Positions 15,314 through 23,385 of a stretch of 37,630 nt of DNA are shown here, piece by piece; the stretch's first letter is position 1, and each line of letters starts with the position of its first letter. Origin of the DNA: Chloroflexota bacterium (GTDB lineage Bacteria; Chloroflexota; Dormibacteria; Dormibacterales; Dormibacteraceae); NCBI GenBank assembly GCA_005880945.1, contig VBIU01000012.1, positions 1-37,630 of the forward strand, in the 5' to 3' direction. Both the position numbers and the translations under genes were made by a program. The notes under the pieces were generated by a model, which saw only the letters and a list, made by a program, of their open reading frames with translations, did not search any database and had not been told where the DNA came from.

Positions 15314-16264
15314 ATGCGCGTGCTGATGCTCAGCCAGGCCGACGTGGTCGAGCTGCTCGACCTGGGCCGGCTGTTGGACGCTCTCGAGCAGGGGTTTCGC
15401 GCGCTGAGCTCCGGCCGCGTCGAGGTGCCGGCCCGAACCTCCGTCAACGCGGAGCGGGATGGTTGGCTGGCGTCGATGCCGGGGTACGGAGCGGGCCTCG
15501 GTCTGGGTGTCAAGCTCGTGTCGGTGTTTCCGCAGAACCATTCGGCCGGATTGCCTTCGCACCAGGCGCTCATCACGCTCTTCGACCCGGCCACCGGTTC
15601 GCCGGTGGCGGTGATGGACGGCACACGCATCACCGCGATCCGTACTGCCGGCACGGCGGCGGTCTCAGTCAGGCACCTGGCCAGGAACGACGCCAGGGTT
15701 CTCGCGATCCTCGGCGCCGGGGTGCAGGGCCATGCTCACCTCGAGATCCTGCCCCTGGTGCGCAGGTTCGAGGAGATCCGCATTGCCTCGCGGACGATGG
15801 AGAGCGCCCAGCGCCTGGCGGAGCACGACCCGAAAGCCCACGCCGTCGAAAGCTACGAGGCCGCGGTGCGCGGCGCCGACGTCGTGGCCATGTGCACCCA
15901 CTCGGGCACGCCAGTGATCAAGCGCGAGTGGGTCGGGCCAGGAACGCACGTCTCGTCGGTCGGCTTCTCGGCGCCCCATGGCGAGCTCGACCGCGGCTTG
16001 GCCGCGACGGCCAACCTCTTCGTCGAGTCGAGGGCGGCGGCCTTCCAGCCGCCTCCGGTCGGCTGCATGGAGCTGGTGGGGATGGATCTCGATCGAGCGA
16101 CCGAGATAGGCGAGGTGCTTTTGCACGCCAGGCCAGGACGCCAGTCGGCCGAGGAGATCACCGTCTACAAGTCGATGGGCCACGCCGTCGAGGACCTTGC
16201 CGCATCGGGCCTCGTCTACAGGGAGGCGCTGGCAAAAGGAGCAGGGACTTTCGTCGAGCTCTGA
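15314..16264 (+). CDS. Ornithine cyclodeaminase/mu-crystallin family protein
   Basis: A 316-aa OCD-family protein. LGVKLVSVFPQN carries Lys67, TAIRTAGTAAV carries Arg110, and ILGAGVQG at 132-139 is the NAD(P) loop. These match residues that bind substrate and cofactor in ornithine cyclodeaminase. The catalytic Asp of the VGAD segment appears to be Ser219 (SSVGFSAPHGELD), which argues against true ornithine cyclisation and for a ketimine reductase, amino-acid dehydrogenase or EutC-like role. It diverges from the M20-M24 operon across a 12-bp palindrome and is convergent with E1 beta (5 nt apart). EutC, an OCD-family protein, accompanies ectoine hydrolase in some bacteria, so the pairing here may be functional; that is inference. 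Confidence 0.87.
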   Translation: MRVLMLSQADVVELLDLGRLLDALEQGFRALSSGRVEVPARTSVNAERDGWLASMPGYGAGLGLGVKLVSVFPQNHSAGLPSHQALITLFDPATGSPVAVMDGTRITAIRTAGTAAVSVRHLARNDARVLAILGAGVQGHAHLEILPLVRRFEEIRIASRTMESAQRLAEHDPKAHAVESYEAAVRGADVVAMCTHSGTPVIKREWVGPGTHVSSVGFSAPHGELDRGLAATANLFVESRAAAFQPPPVGCMELVGMDLDRATEIGEVLLHARPGRQSAEEITVYKSMGHAVEDLAASGLVYREALAKGAGTFVEL

Positions 16265-16269
16265 GCGTC

Positions 16270-17244
16270 TTACTGCAGCGTCTTGCGAACTGCATCGACG
16301 ACCCTCTGCAGAGAGGGCAGGTAGTAGTCCTCCAGAGAGGCGGCTGGAAACGGCACATCGAAAGCCCCGACCCGGGCCACGGGCGCGTCCAGGTCATAAA
16401 AGATCTGCTCCATCAGGGTCGCGGAGACTTCCGCACCGAAGCCCGCTGAAAGCGGCGCCTCGTGGACGATCACGCAGCGGCCCGTCTTCGCCACCTGGCT
16501 GCATAGGGTCTCGATGTCAAGCGGCACCAGCGTTCGCAAGTCGAGCACCGTCGCCGACACGCCTTCCTCGGCCAGCTTGTCGGCCGCCCGGAGGCAGAGC
16601 TCGACCGCGGCGCTCCAGGCGACCAGCGTGATGTGCTGACCCTCCCGAACCACCGCAGCTTTTCCGAACGGCACCGTGTAGGGGCCGTCCGGAACCTCAG
16701 CCCTTCCGGACCGGTACAGGCGGTCTGGCTCGCAGAAAAGAACCGGGTCAGGATCCCGGATCGCTTCAAGAAGGAGGCCTTTGGCGTCGTAAGGATTCGA
16801 GGGCATGACGATCTTGATCCCGGGGGTCTGCACGAACTGCGCCTCAATCGCGTCGGAATGGAACTCGGGGCTGCGAATGCCTCCCCCGAAGGGCGCCCGG
16901 ATGGTGACCTGGCAGTTGTATCGCCCGCGCGAGCGCTGGCGGAACTTCCCGAGCTGAGGACCGATCTGATGGAAACCCTGGGCGGTGAAGCCAAGGAACT
17001 GAATCTCGGCCACCGGCACCATGCCCGCCAGGGCAAGGCCGAGCGACGCGCCGATGATGCTGGCCTCGGCGAGCGGAGTATCGACGACACGCTCCGCCCC
17101 GAAGCGTTCGACCAGCCCGCTCGTTGTCCGGAATACGCCGCCCAACTTGCCGACATCCAACCCGAGCAGCATCACCCGAGGATCGCTCTCCATCTCCTCG
17201 GCGAGGGCGTTGTTGATCGCCTCGACGATCGTGCGCTGCGGCAT
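16270..17244 (-). CDS. 2-oxoacid dehydrogenase E1 component, beta subunit
   Basis: A 324-aa transketolase-like beta subunit, the normal length. TIVEAINNALAEEM opens the pyrimidine-binding domain, VVDTPLAEASIIG and GMVPVAEIQFLGF follow, and the C-terminal domain has VLDLRTLVPLDIETL with CVIVHEAPLSAGFGAE. This pattern is shared by branched-chain and pyruvate E1 beta; the E1 alpha partner points to the branched-chain type. With E1 alpha it binds TPP and decarboxylates a 2-oxo acid onto the lipoyl arm of E2. ATG 17244 lies 1 nt after the E1 alpha stop (TGAGATG), so expression is coupled; an upstream extension of the frame is shadow of E1 alpha. Confidence 0.93.
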   Translation of the reverse strand: MPQRTIVEAINNALAEEMESDPRVMLLGLDVGKLGGVFRTTSGLVERFGAERVVDTPLAEASIIGASLGLALAGMVPVAEIQFLGFTAQGFHQIGPQLGKFRQRSRGRYNCQVTIRAPFGGGIRSPEFHSDAIEAQFVQTPGIKIVMPSNPYDAKGLLLEAIRDPDPVLFCEPDRLYRSGRAEVPDGPYTVPFGKAAVVREGQHITLVAWSAAVELCLRAADKLAEEGVSATVLDLRTLVPLDIETLCSQVAKTGRCVIVHEAPLSAGFGAEVSATLMEQIFYDLDAPVARVGAFDVPFPAASLEDYYLPSLQRVVDAVRKTLQ

Positions 17245-17245
17245 C

Positions 17246-18295
17246 TCAGCCGCGCCTTCCGTCAAGCAGCTCAGCTTTTTGCTGCACGACGCGCTCGGGC
17301 GGGTGCTCGTAGACGTTGGCGAAGACATCCTCCGGAGTCGGCGCCGGCGCCGCGAAGGCCATCTGCAGCGCCACCTCATTCTCACGTGTCAGCTCCTCCG
17401 TGAGCTCTGTCTCGCGCTTCTTATCCCAGAGGCCCAGGCCTGTCAGATACTTCTGGACGCGCTCGATCGGGTCCCGCTTTCGCGCCTCCTCGTGCTCCTT
17501 CGGGTCCTCGTAGCGCGATGGGTTGTCCGTGGTGTTGTGGAAGCTCATGCGATAGGTCACCGACTCGATGAGAGTGGGGCCTTCGCCTTTTCGCGCCCGC
17601 TCCACGGCGGCGACCGCGACGTCGTAGACGGCCATCACGTCATTGCCATCGACCTGGACGCCGGGGAACCCGTACCCGGCCGCTCGAAACGCAAAGCTCG
17701 TCGTCGCCGACTGGACGCGTCGCGATGTCGAGATCGCCCATTGGTTGTTCTGCAGGAAGAACACGATCGGCGATTTCGTGACGCCGGCCAGGTTGAGGGC
17801 CTCGTGAAAGTCACCCTCGGACGAGCCGCCTTCGCCGATGTACGCCATCACGACCGCGTCCTCGCCTCGGAGGCGCAGCCCCCAGGCGAGCCCCGTGGCC
17901 TGGGGCAGCTGGGCCGCGATCGAGACCTGCGTCGGCAGCACCCTGACACCGTCAGGTATGCGGGCGGGTGCGATCTTGCCCAGGTACTGCGCCGTGATGA
18001 TCTCGAGCGGCAGGCCGTGATGGACGGTCGCCATCAGCTCGCGGTACTGAGGCACGATCCAGTCTCGGGTGGGATCCAGAGCCATGGCGGAGCCAACGAT
18101 CGAAGCCTCCTGCCCCATCCCCGGAGAGAAAACACCGAACTGGCCCTGACGCTGCAGAGCGATGACCCTCGTGTCGTAGAGGCGGGACTTCATCATCCAG
18201 CGCAGCGCTTCCAGGAGGAATTCCTCTTCCATCCGCGGCTGCGCGCCGGCAGCGATCGTCCCGTCGGCCTGGAGAACGGAGTGTCGTTCCTGCAC
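17246..18295 (-). CDS. 2-oxoacid dehydrogenase E1 component, alpha subunit (branched-chain type)
   Basis: A 349-aa TPP-binding subunit. The thiamine motif runs from GEGGSSEGDFHEALN (154-168) to LQNN (181-184). DWIVPQYRELMATVHHG and TYRMSFHNTTDNPSRY are typical of branched-chain E1 alpha, the second being the loop that carries the regulatory serines in mitochondrial homologues. It decarboxylates 2-oxo acids from valine, leucine and isoleucine. The annotated start is GTG 18295 with a poor Shine-Dalgarno; an in-frame ATG 21 codons later (MEEEFLLEALRWM) is possible. It lies 43 bp after an amine oxidase gene on the same strand and 1 nt before E1 beta. E2 is 8 kb away and E3 must be encoded elsewhere. 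Confidence 0.93.
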   Translation of the reverse strand: MQERHSVLQADGTIAAGAQPRMEEEFLLEALRWMMKSRLYDTRVIALQRQGQFGVFSPGMGQEASIVGSAMALDPTRDWIVPQYRELMATVHHGLPLEIITAQYLGKIAPARIPDGVRVLPTQVSIAAQLPQATGLAWGLRLRGEDAVVMAYIGEGGSSEGDFHEALNLAGVTKSPIVFFLQNNQWAISTSRRVQSATTSFAFRAAGYGFPGVQVDGNDVMAVYDVAVAAVERARKGEGPTLIESVTYRMSFHNTTDNPSRYEDPKEHEEARKRDPIERVQKYLTGLGLWDKKRETELTEELTRENEVALQMAFAAPAPTPEDVFANVYEHPPERVVQQKAELLDGRRG

Positions 18296-18338
18296 GGTCT
18301 TATTCTTGCTCAGCGCAAAGGCGGTCTCCGGTGCCCGC

Positions 18339-19616
18339 TCACCCGAACGCGAGGCGCGCCTGAGCCGCCGCGCGCTCTCCGCTCAGTGCCGCACCCTCCA
18401 TGTTCGAGGCGAAGCTGTAGTCACCGCAGAAGTAGATGCCACCGACCGGCTCCGCCAGCTGATCGAACGTCTTCATCCGGCCGACGCTGTACAAGGGCAT
18501 GCCCAGCGGCCAGCGCTGAACCTCCACTCGGACGACCCGATCGCGATACTCCGGGTGGAATCGGAAAAGGGCGCGCAGCGTGCCGGTCTTGATGGTGTGG
18601 TCCGGATCGTCCCAGACCACCCGGGCGGTCGGGTCGCCGACGATGTTGTGGAAGCAGCCGCCAACCTCGTCGAAGTCGCCGGGCGTCCTGATCACGAAGG
18701 CGTCCAGGTTGTACATGACGTCCGACCTGGCGCTGGTGAGCGGGTAACGGCTGGGCTGGGAGTCTTTCGGGCTCACGACGATGTTCGTTGTCATGAAGCG
18801 GCCATAGCGGACGGCGCCAAGCGCCTGCTGCTTCCAACCCGGGAGGTCTTCGATGACCCCTGCCGCCTGCGGCGCAGGCAGAGCCGAAATCACCTGCCGT
18901 GCCCAGACGCGGCGGCGACCACGATCGTCGTCGACGTCAACCTCGTAGCCATCCTGCGCGGGACGAACTGAAACCACTCGAGAGCGAAGTGAAAGCCGGC
19001 CGCCGATCGCGCGCGCGAGCGCTTTCGTGAACTCGTTCGTGCCCCCATCGAAAACGCAATCGCCACGGTCGTGCCTCCGCACCGGAACGTCGATCCACGG
19101 AGTGCTTCGCTGGTCGCCCCACAGCCAGAGCGCACCGTAGAGCGAAATTTCGACTGCCGAGCCCGAGTTCATGATCTGGCACCAGCGATCGAAGAACCGA
19201 TGTGTGTCCGCGGACACGTCCCCCAGCCACTGGTCGAAGGGTTGGTCGTCGAGCTCGGGAAGCGTCGCGGGTCGGCGGTGCATCTGCTCGGCCGTGATCC
19301 TCTCGATGCACGACTCGATCTCTGTCCGGGTGTCGGGGTGGTCGGGATAGAGACCGCGCCAGTACTCGCCCAGGTTGTCGTCTCGGAGAAGCCTGGCGCC
19401 TACGGCGTCGGCCAGCTCGACCACCTTGACACGGTCCGTGGATACGTACTGAGCGCCGGTGTTGAGCCAGATGCCATCAGCTTGTTGAAGCGAGCGCGTC
19501 CGCCCTCCGACATAGTCGGCGGAGTCGAACACCTCCAGGTCCAGATCACGAAGGAGATAGGCCGCTGACAGGCCGGCCACCCCGCCGCCCAGCACCGCAA
19601 GATCGAGCCGCTCCAT
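18339..19616 (-). CDS. FAD-dependent amine oxidase/desaturase-like protein
   Basis: A 425-aa flavoprotein of the amine oxidase/protoporphyrinogen oxidase superfamily. AVLGGGVAGLSAAYLL at residues 7-22 and VGGRTRSL form the FAD site, LNTGAQYV follows, and GGIYFCGDYSFASNMEGAALSG near the end is the C-terminal flavin signature. The middle (residues about 120-330) is divergent, so the substrate is open: amine, amino acid or an isoprenoid. The ATG has a GGAGGGGGGG ribosome site 6 nt upstream. It heads the E1 alpha-E1 beta transcript, and an amine oxidase could supply that complex with 2-oxo acids or aldehydes; this is inference from gene order. It diverges from livH over 159 bp. Confidence 0.85.
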   Translation of the reverse strand: MERLDLAVLGGGVAGLSAAYLLRDLDLEVFDSADYVGGRTRSLQQADGIWLNTGAQYVSTDRVKVVELADAVGARLLRDDNLGEYWRGLYPDHPDTRTEIESCIERITAEQMHRRPATLPELDDQPFDQWLGDVSADTHRFFDRWCQIMNSGSAVEISLYGALWLWGDQRSTPWIDVPVRRHDRGDCVFDGGTNEFTKALARAIGGRLSLRSRVVSVRPAQDGYEVDVDDDRGRRRVWARQVISALPAPQAAGVIEDLPGWKQQALGAVRYGRFMTTNIVVSPKDSQPSRYPLTSARSDVMYNLDAFVIRTPGDFDEVGGCFHNIVGDPTARVVWDDPDHTIKTGTLRALFRFHPEYRDRVVRVEVQRWPLGMPLYSVGRMKTFDQLAEPVGGIYFCGDYSFASNMEGAALSGERAAAQARLAFG

Positions 19617-19775
19617 CAGCTACCCCCCCTCCTCTCTATCGCGCCGGCGCCGCGATTTCGGTGAGTCACGTGCGCCGTGGAGGCCACCTGTACGATACCC
19701 GCATCCGGGCATGGATTGAGCCTGGGCTGGAGCCACAAGCACCGTATCGCGGAAGCAAAGGGTGGCAAGAAAGGG

Positions 19776-20678
19776 ATGGGAGAGTTTCTCCAGTACACGG
19801 TGATCGGGCTCACGGTTGGGTCCTTCTATGCCCTGGTGGCGCTCGGCTACACGATCGTCTACGGCATCATCCGGCTGATCAACTTCGCCCAGGGAGACCT
19901 GTCGATGGTGGGCGCCTTCCTCGGGTGGACCCTGCTGGTGTCCTTCGGCCTCGACCGACTGCCCCTGTACCTGGCCCTCATCATCGCGTTCGTCGTGCCG
20001 ATGCTCGGGACGGCGGTTGTCAACCTCGGTATCCTCCAGTTCGCATACAAGCCGCTGCTTAAGCGATCGCTGCTGGCGATCCTGATCACGGCGCTCGGCA
20101 TGTCCCTTCTTCTGCAAAACACTGCGGAGTTGATCTGGGGTCCCCGTATCGAGGCCTACCCGCCCAACCTGCTGCCCTCAACCGGCTTCTTCATGGGCCC
20201 CGTACACGTCACATACGTCCAGATTGCCCTCGCCTTCGTGAGCCTCCTTCTGATGGGAGCCATGGTCCTTTTCATCCAGGGCACGACGGTCGGCACCGCC
20301 ATGCGCGCGCTGGCGGTGGACCACGACGCCGCCCGCCTCATGGGCATCAACGTCGACGGCGTCATCCGACTCGCCTTCGTGCTCGGCGCCATGCTAGCGG
20401 CGGCCTCGGGCGTGATGCTCGGCCTCTATTACGTCCAGATTCAGTTCACGCTGGGCTTCCTGCTTGGACTCAGGGCCTTCACCGCCGCCGTCATTGGCGG
20501 CATCGGGAACATTCCCGGGGCGATGGCGGGCGGCATGTTGATCGGCCTACTGGAGTCCTACACGACCGGCTACCTCTCGGGCAAGTGGAAAGACGTGATC
20601 GTGTTCGGCGTCCTGATCACGGTTCTGATCGTCAAGCCCACGGGCCTGTTCGGCGAGCGCGTGGCGGAACGAATGTGA
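19776..20678 (+). CDS. livH: Branched-chain amino acid ABC transporter permease LivH
   Basis: A 300-aa inner-membrane permease with hydrophobic helices throughout. GLTVGSFYALVALGYTIVYG and RLINFAQGDLSMVGAF at the start, and RAFTAAVIGGIGNIPGAMAGG near residue 235, are LivH hallmarks; the last is the coupling loop that meets the ATPase. With the LivM part of the next gene it forms the membrane channel of a high-affinity importer for Leu/Ile/Val or related amino acids or amides. ATG 19776 was chosen over earlier in-frame starts because it begins directly before the first helix and follows AAGAAAGGG. A TACGAT hexamer at 19691-19696 could be a -10 box. The stop overlaps the GTG of the LivM-LivG gene. 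Confidence 0.93.
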   Translation: MGEFLQYTVIGLTVGSFYALVALGYTIVYGIIRLINFAQGDLSMVGAFLGWTLLVSFGLDRLPLYLALIIAFVVPMLGTAVVNLGILQFAYKPLLKRSLLAILITALGMSLLLQNTAELIWGPRIEAYPPNLLPSTGFFMGPVHVTYVQIALAFVSLLLMGAMVLFIQGTTVGTAMRALAVDHDAARLMGINVDGVIRLAFVLGAMLAAASGVMLGLYYVQIQFTLGFLLGLRAFTAAVIGGIGNIPGAMAGGMLIGLLESYTTGYLSGKWKDVIVFGVLITVLIVKPTGLFGERVAERM

Positions 20679-22579
20679 TCGACCGGCTGGCCAACCATCG
20701 CGTGGCTCGCACGTACGTCGCGACCCGCGATCAGCTGGCCCGGCTCCCGTTCTGGGTGCGAGTCATCGTGATCCTCGGCGCGGTGGGTGGCTCCGTGCTG
20801 GCGAACGGCGACGACTACGTGACGGCCGTCGGCGTCTCGGTTGCAACGTACGCGATGCTCGGGCTGGGCCTCAACATCGTGGTCGGCTACGCGGGCCTTC
20901 TGGACCTCGGCTACGCCGCCTTCTTCGCGATCGGCGCTTACACGAGCGCGCTGCTGATGACGCAGGCCCACTGGAACTTCTTCGCCACTCTGCCGCTGGC
21001 GGTGCTCTTCACCGGCACGGCCGGAGCGATCCTCGGGTATCCGACGCTGCGCCTCCGCAGCGACTACCTCGCCATCGTGACGCTGGGCTTCGGCGAGATG
21101 ACCCGCATCACCTTTAACAACTGGGACTACGCGGGCGGTCCGAACGGCATCCTGCAGATTCCCTGGCCCAATTTTTTCGGGTACGAGCTGAACACGCAGG
21201 GCGATTTCTTCATCGTCGGCCTCGCCCTCCTTGCCGTCGCGATGATCTTCGCCCAGAACCTCGACCATTCGAGGCTCGGACGAGGCTGGGTCGCCATCAG
21301 GGAAGACGAATTTGCGGCCGAATCGGTCGGCGTCCCCTCGCTGCGGCTGAAGCTCTTCGCCTACGTGATGGGCGGGATGTGGGGCGGTCTCGCGGGTGCC
21401 TTCTTCGCCACCCGCATCGGCGCCATCGACCCGACGAGCTTCACGTTCCAGCTATCGGTGCTGGTCCTGATCGTCATCGTCCTCGGTGGCATCGGCAGCC
21501 TGCCCGGGGTGATCGTGGGGGCGTTGGTGGTGGTGGCGATGCCCGAGGTCCTGCGCGAGTTCGCCGACCGGCGGCTGCTCATCTTCGCGGTGCTCCTGAT
21601 CGGCATGATGCTCGTGCGGCCGCAGGGCCTGTGGCCCCGCATCCGGCGTAAGCCGAAACCTTTCTACGGCCTGGAGGAAGAGGAGTCGGAAGACGTCGCC
21701 GACAAGATCTTGCGGGAGCACCAGGTCCAGATGGAAGAGAGGGATCGCCGGCACGCGGCGGCCGGCCGGCAGGTGCCCCAGAGAGGCGAGGCGCTGCTCG
21801 AGGTCGAGGGTGTGGTCCAGCAGTTCGGCGGCCTGCGCGCGGTCGACAACGTCACTTTCGAGGTTTATCGCGGAGAGATCTTCAGCATCATCGGCCCCAA
21901 TGGCGGCGGCAAAACCACCCTCTTCAACTGCATCACCGGTGTACAGAAGCCAAAGCGCGGAAAGATTCGATTTGACGGCCGGTCGGTAGTCGGCCTCCGC
22001 CCGCACGTGATCGTCTCGCGCGGCATCGGCCGCACGTTCCAGGGCATCCGGCTCTTCAAGCAAATGGCGGTGTTCGAGAACGTGATGGTCGGTCTGTACC
22101 CGCGCCACCGCACGATGACGTGGCAGGCGATGCTCCACACGCCCGGCGAGCGAAACGATGAGGTTCGCACGCTGCAGGAATCGCGCCGCTGGCTTGGGTT
22201 TGTGGGCCTGGAGTCGGTCGCCGGCCGGCTGGCGACCGAGCTGTCCTACGCAGACCAGCGCCGGGTCGAGATCGCGCGCGCTCTCGCCGCGCACCCGCAT
22301 CTCGTGCTCTTCGACGAGCCTGCGGCCGGCATGAACCCGACCGAGAAGCTGGAGCTCGTCGGCATCATCCGAAAGATCCGAGACCTTGGGATCACCGTGG
22401 TCCTGATCGACCACGACATGTCGCTCGTGATGCGGGTCTCGGACCGTATCGCGGTGCTCGACCACGGAGTTCTGATCGCGATCGGCAAGCCGGCCGAGAT
22501 CCAGCAGAACCCTTTGGTCATCGAGGCTTACCTCGGCCGTGAGGAGGACCTGGTCGAAGAGCAGGCCGAGGGAGCTTAG
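20675..22579 (+). CDS. livM-livG: Fused LivM permease-LivG ATPase
   Basis: A 634-aa fusion of two normally separate Liv subunits. Residues 1-320 are LivM: NIVVGYAGLLDLGYAAFFAIG at 67-87, RLRSDYLAIVTLGFGEM, and GGIGSLPGVIVGA at 271-283. A highly charged linker (about 322-372, with EEEESED) leads to LivG: Walker A GPNGGGKTT 407-415 (Gly where Ala is usual), Q-loop Gln456, signature LSYADQRR 523-530, Walker B LVLFDEP 543-549 and switch His580. All ATPase residues are present, so it should be active. One polypeptide thus supplies membrane and ATPase halves. Start GTG 20675 overlaps the livH stop by 4 nt; LivF begins 2 nt after this gene. Confidence 0.93.
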   Translation: MIDRLANHRVARTYVATRDQLARLPFWVRVIVILGAVGGSVLANGDDYVTAVGVSVATYAMLGLGLNIVVGYAGLLDLGYAAFFAIGAYTSALLMTQAHWNFFATLPLAVLFTGTAGAILGYPTLRLRSDYLAIVTLGFGEMTRITFNNWDYAGGPNGILQIPWPNFFGYELNTQGDFFIVGLALLAVAMIFAQNLDHSRLGRGWVAIREDEFAAESVGVPSLRLKLFAYVMGGMWGGLAGAFFATRIGAIDPTSFTFQLSVLVLIVIVLGGIGSLPGVIVGALVVVAMPEVLREFADRRLLIFAVLLIGMMLVRPQGLWPRIRRKPKPFYGLEEEESEDVADKILREHQVQMEERDRRHAAAGRQVPQRGEALLEVEGVVQQFGGLRAVDNVTFEVYRGEIFSIIGPNGGGKTTLFNCITGVQKPKRGKIRFDGRSVVGLRPHVIVSRGIGRTFQGIRLFKQMAVFENVMVGLYPRHRTMTWQAMLHTPGERNDEVRTLQESRRWLGFVGLESVAGRLATELSYADQRRVEIARALAAHPHLVLFDEPAAGMNPTEKLELVGIIRKIRDLGITVVLIDHDMSLVMRVSDRIAVLDHGVLIAIGKPAEIQQNPLVIEAYLGREEDLVEEQAEGA

Positions 22580-22581
22580 CC

Positions 22582-23316
22582 TTGGCGCTTCTCGAGATCA
22601 ACGACCTCCATGTCTTTTACGGCAACATCGAAGCCCTGAAGGGCATCTCCCTGGCGGCCGAACCCGGCCAGATCGTGGCCATCCTCGGGGGCAACGGCGC
22701 CGGCAAGACCACGACGCTGCGGACCATATCCGGGCTGCTCCGGCCGCGCACCGGCTCCATCACATACCGCGGCAAGAGCCTGATCGGCATCCAGGCGCAC
22801 CTCATCGTTGGGCTCGGCTTGAGCCATGTCCCCGAGGGCCGGCGCATCTTCAGCATCCTTACCGTCGAGGAAAACCTCAACCTCGGTGGCTACCTGATCC
22901 GATCCGACCGAAAGCTGGTCGGTGAGCGCAAGGCCTCGATCTACACATTGTTCCCAAGGCTGGCCGAGCGGCGGACGCAGCTGGCGGGGACCTTGTCCGG
23001 AGGCGAGCAGCAGATGCTGGCGATCGGCCGGGCGTTGATGTCGGGCCCCAAGGTGCTGATGCTCGACGAGCCGTCCCTCGGGCTTTCGCCGATCCTGGCT
23101 CGAAGCGTGTTGAAGACAGTGCGCGAGATCGCGAACCGAGGCACAGCGGTGCTGCTCGTGGAGCAGAACGCGCGCCAGGCTCTTGCCATCGCCGACCGGG
23201 CCTACGTAATCGAGGTCGGGCGGGTCGTGCTCGAAGGCGAAGCGGCGATCCTCGCCGGGGACGAGAGGGTGCAGAAGGCATACCTCGGCGGCTTCGAGGC
23301 GGTCGGCGCAGGCTGA
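22582..23316 (+). CDS. livF: Branched-chain amino acid ABC transporter ATPase LivF
   Basis: A 244-aa ATPase of normal LivF length. Walker A GGNGAGKTT at 36-44, VPEGRRIFSILTVEENL at 83-99 (a LivF hallmark), signature LSGGEQQML at 138-146, Walker B VLMLDEPSLGL at 158-168 and VEQNARQAL as switch region. It pairs with the LivG half of the fused subunit to drive import. The start is TTG, 2 nt after the previous stop, with GAGGGAG upstream inside that gene. It is the last gene of the operon and is followed by a strong hairpin. Confidence 0.94.
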   Translation: MALLEINDLHVFYGNIEALKGISLAAEPGQIVAILGGNGAGKTTTLRTISGLLRPRTGSITYRGKSLIGIQAHLIVGLGLSHVPEGRRIFSILTVEENLNLGGYLIRSDRKLVGERKASIYTLFPRLAERRTQLAGTLSGGEQQMLAIGRALMSGPKVLMLDEPSLGLSPILARSVLKTVREIANRGTAVLLVEQNARQALAIADRAYVIEVGRVVLEGEAAILAGDERVQKAYLGGFEAVGAG

Positions 23317-23334
23317 GGTGCCGCCGAGACGAAA

Positions 23335-23359
23335 TGAGGGGCGCTCGAAGCGCCCCTCA
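23335..23359. terminator. Bidirectional terminator hairpin
   Basis: A perfect 11-bp GC-rich stem (TGAGGGGCGCT) with a 3-nt CGA loop sits 18 nt after livF and 26 nt before the end of the convergent binding-protein gene. There is no U-tract on the plus side (CCAAAG) and only a short TTTC on the minus side, so it is likely a compact two-way terminator. Confidence 0.75.
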
Positions 23360-23385
23360 CCAAAGTTCGAGTCAGCTGACCGAGA

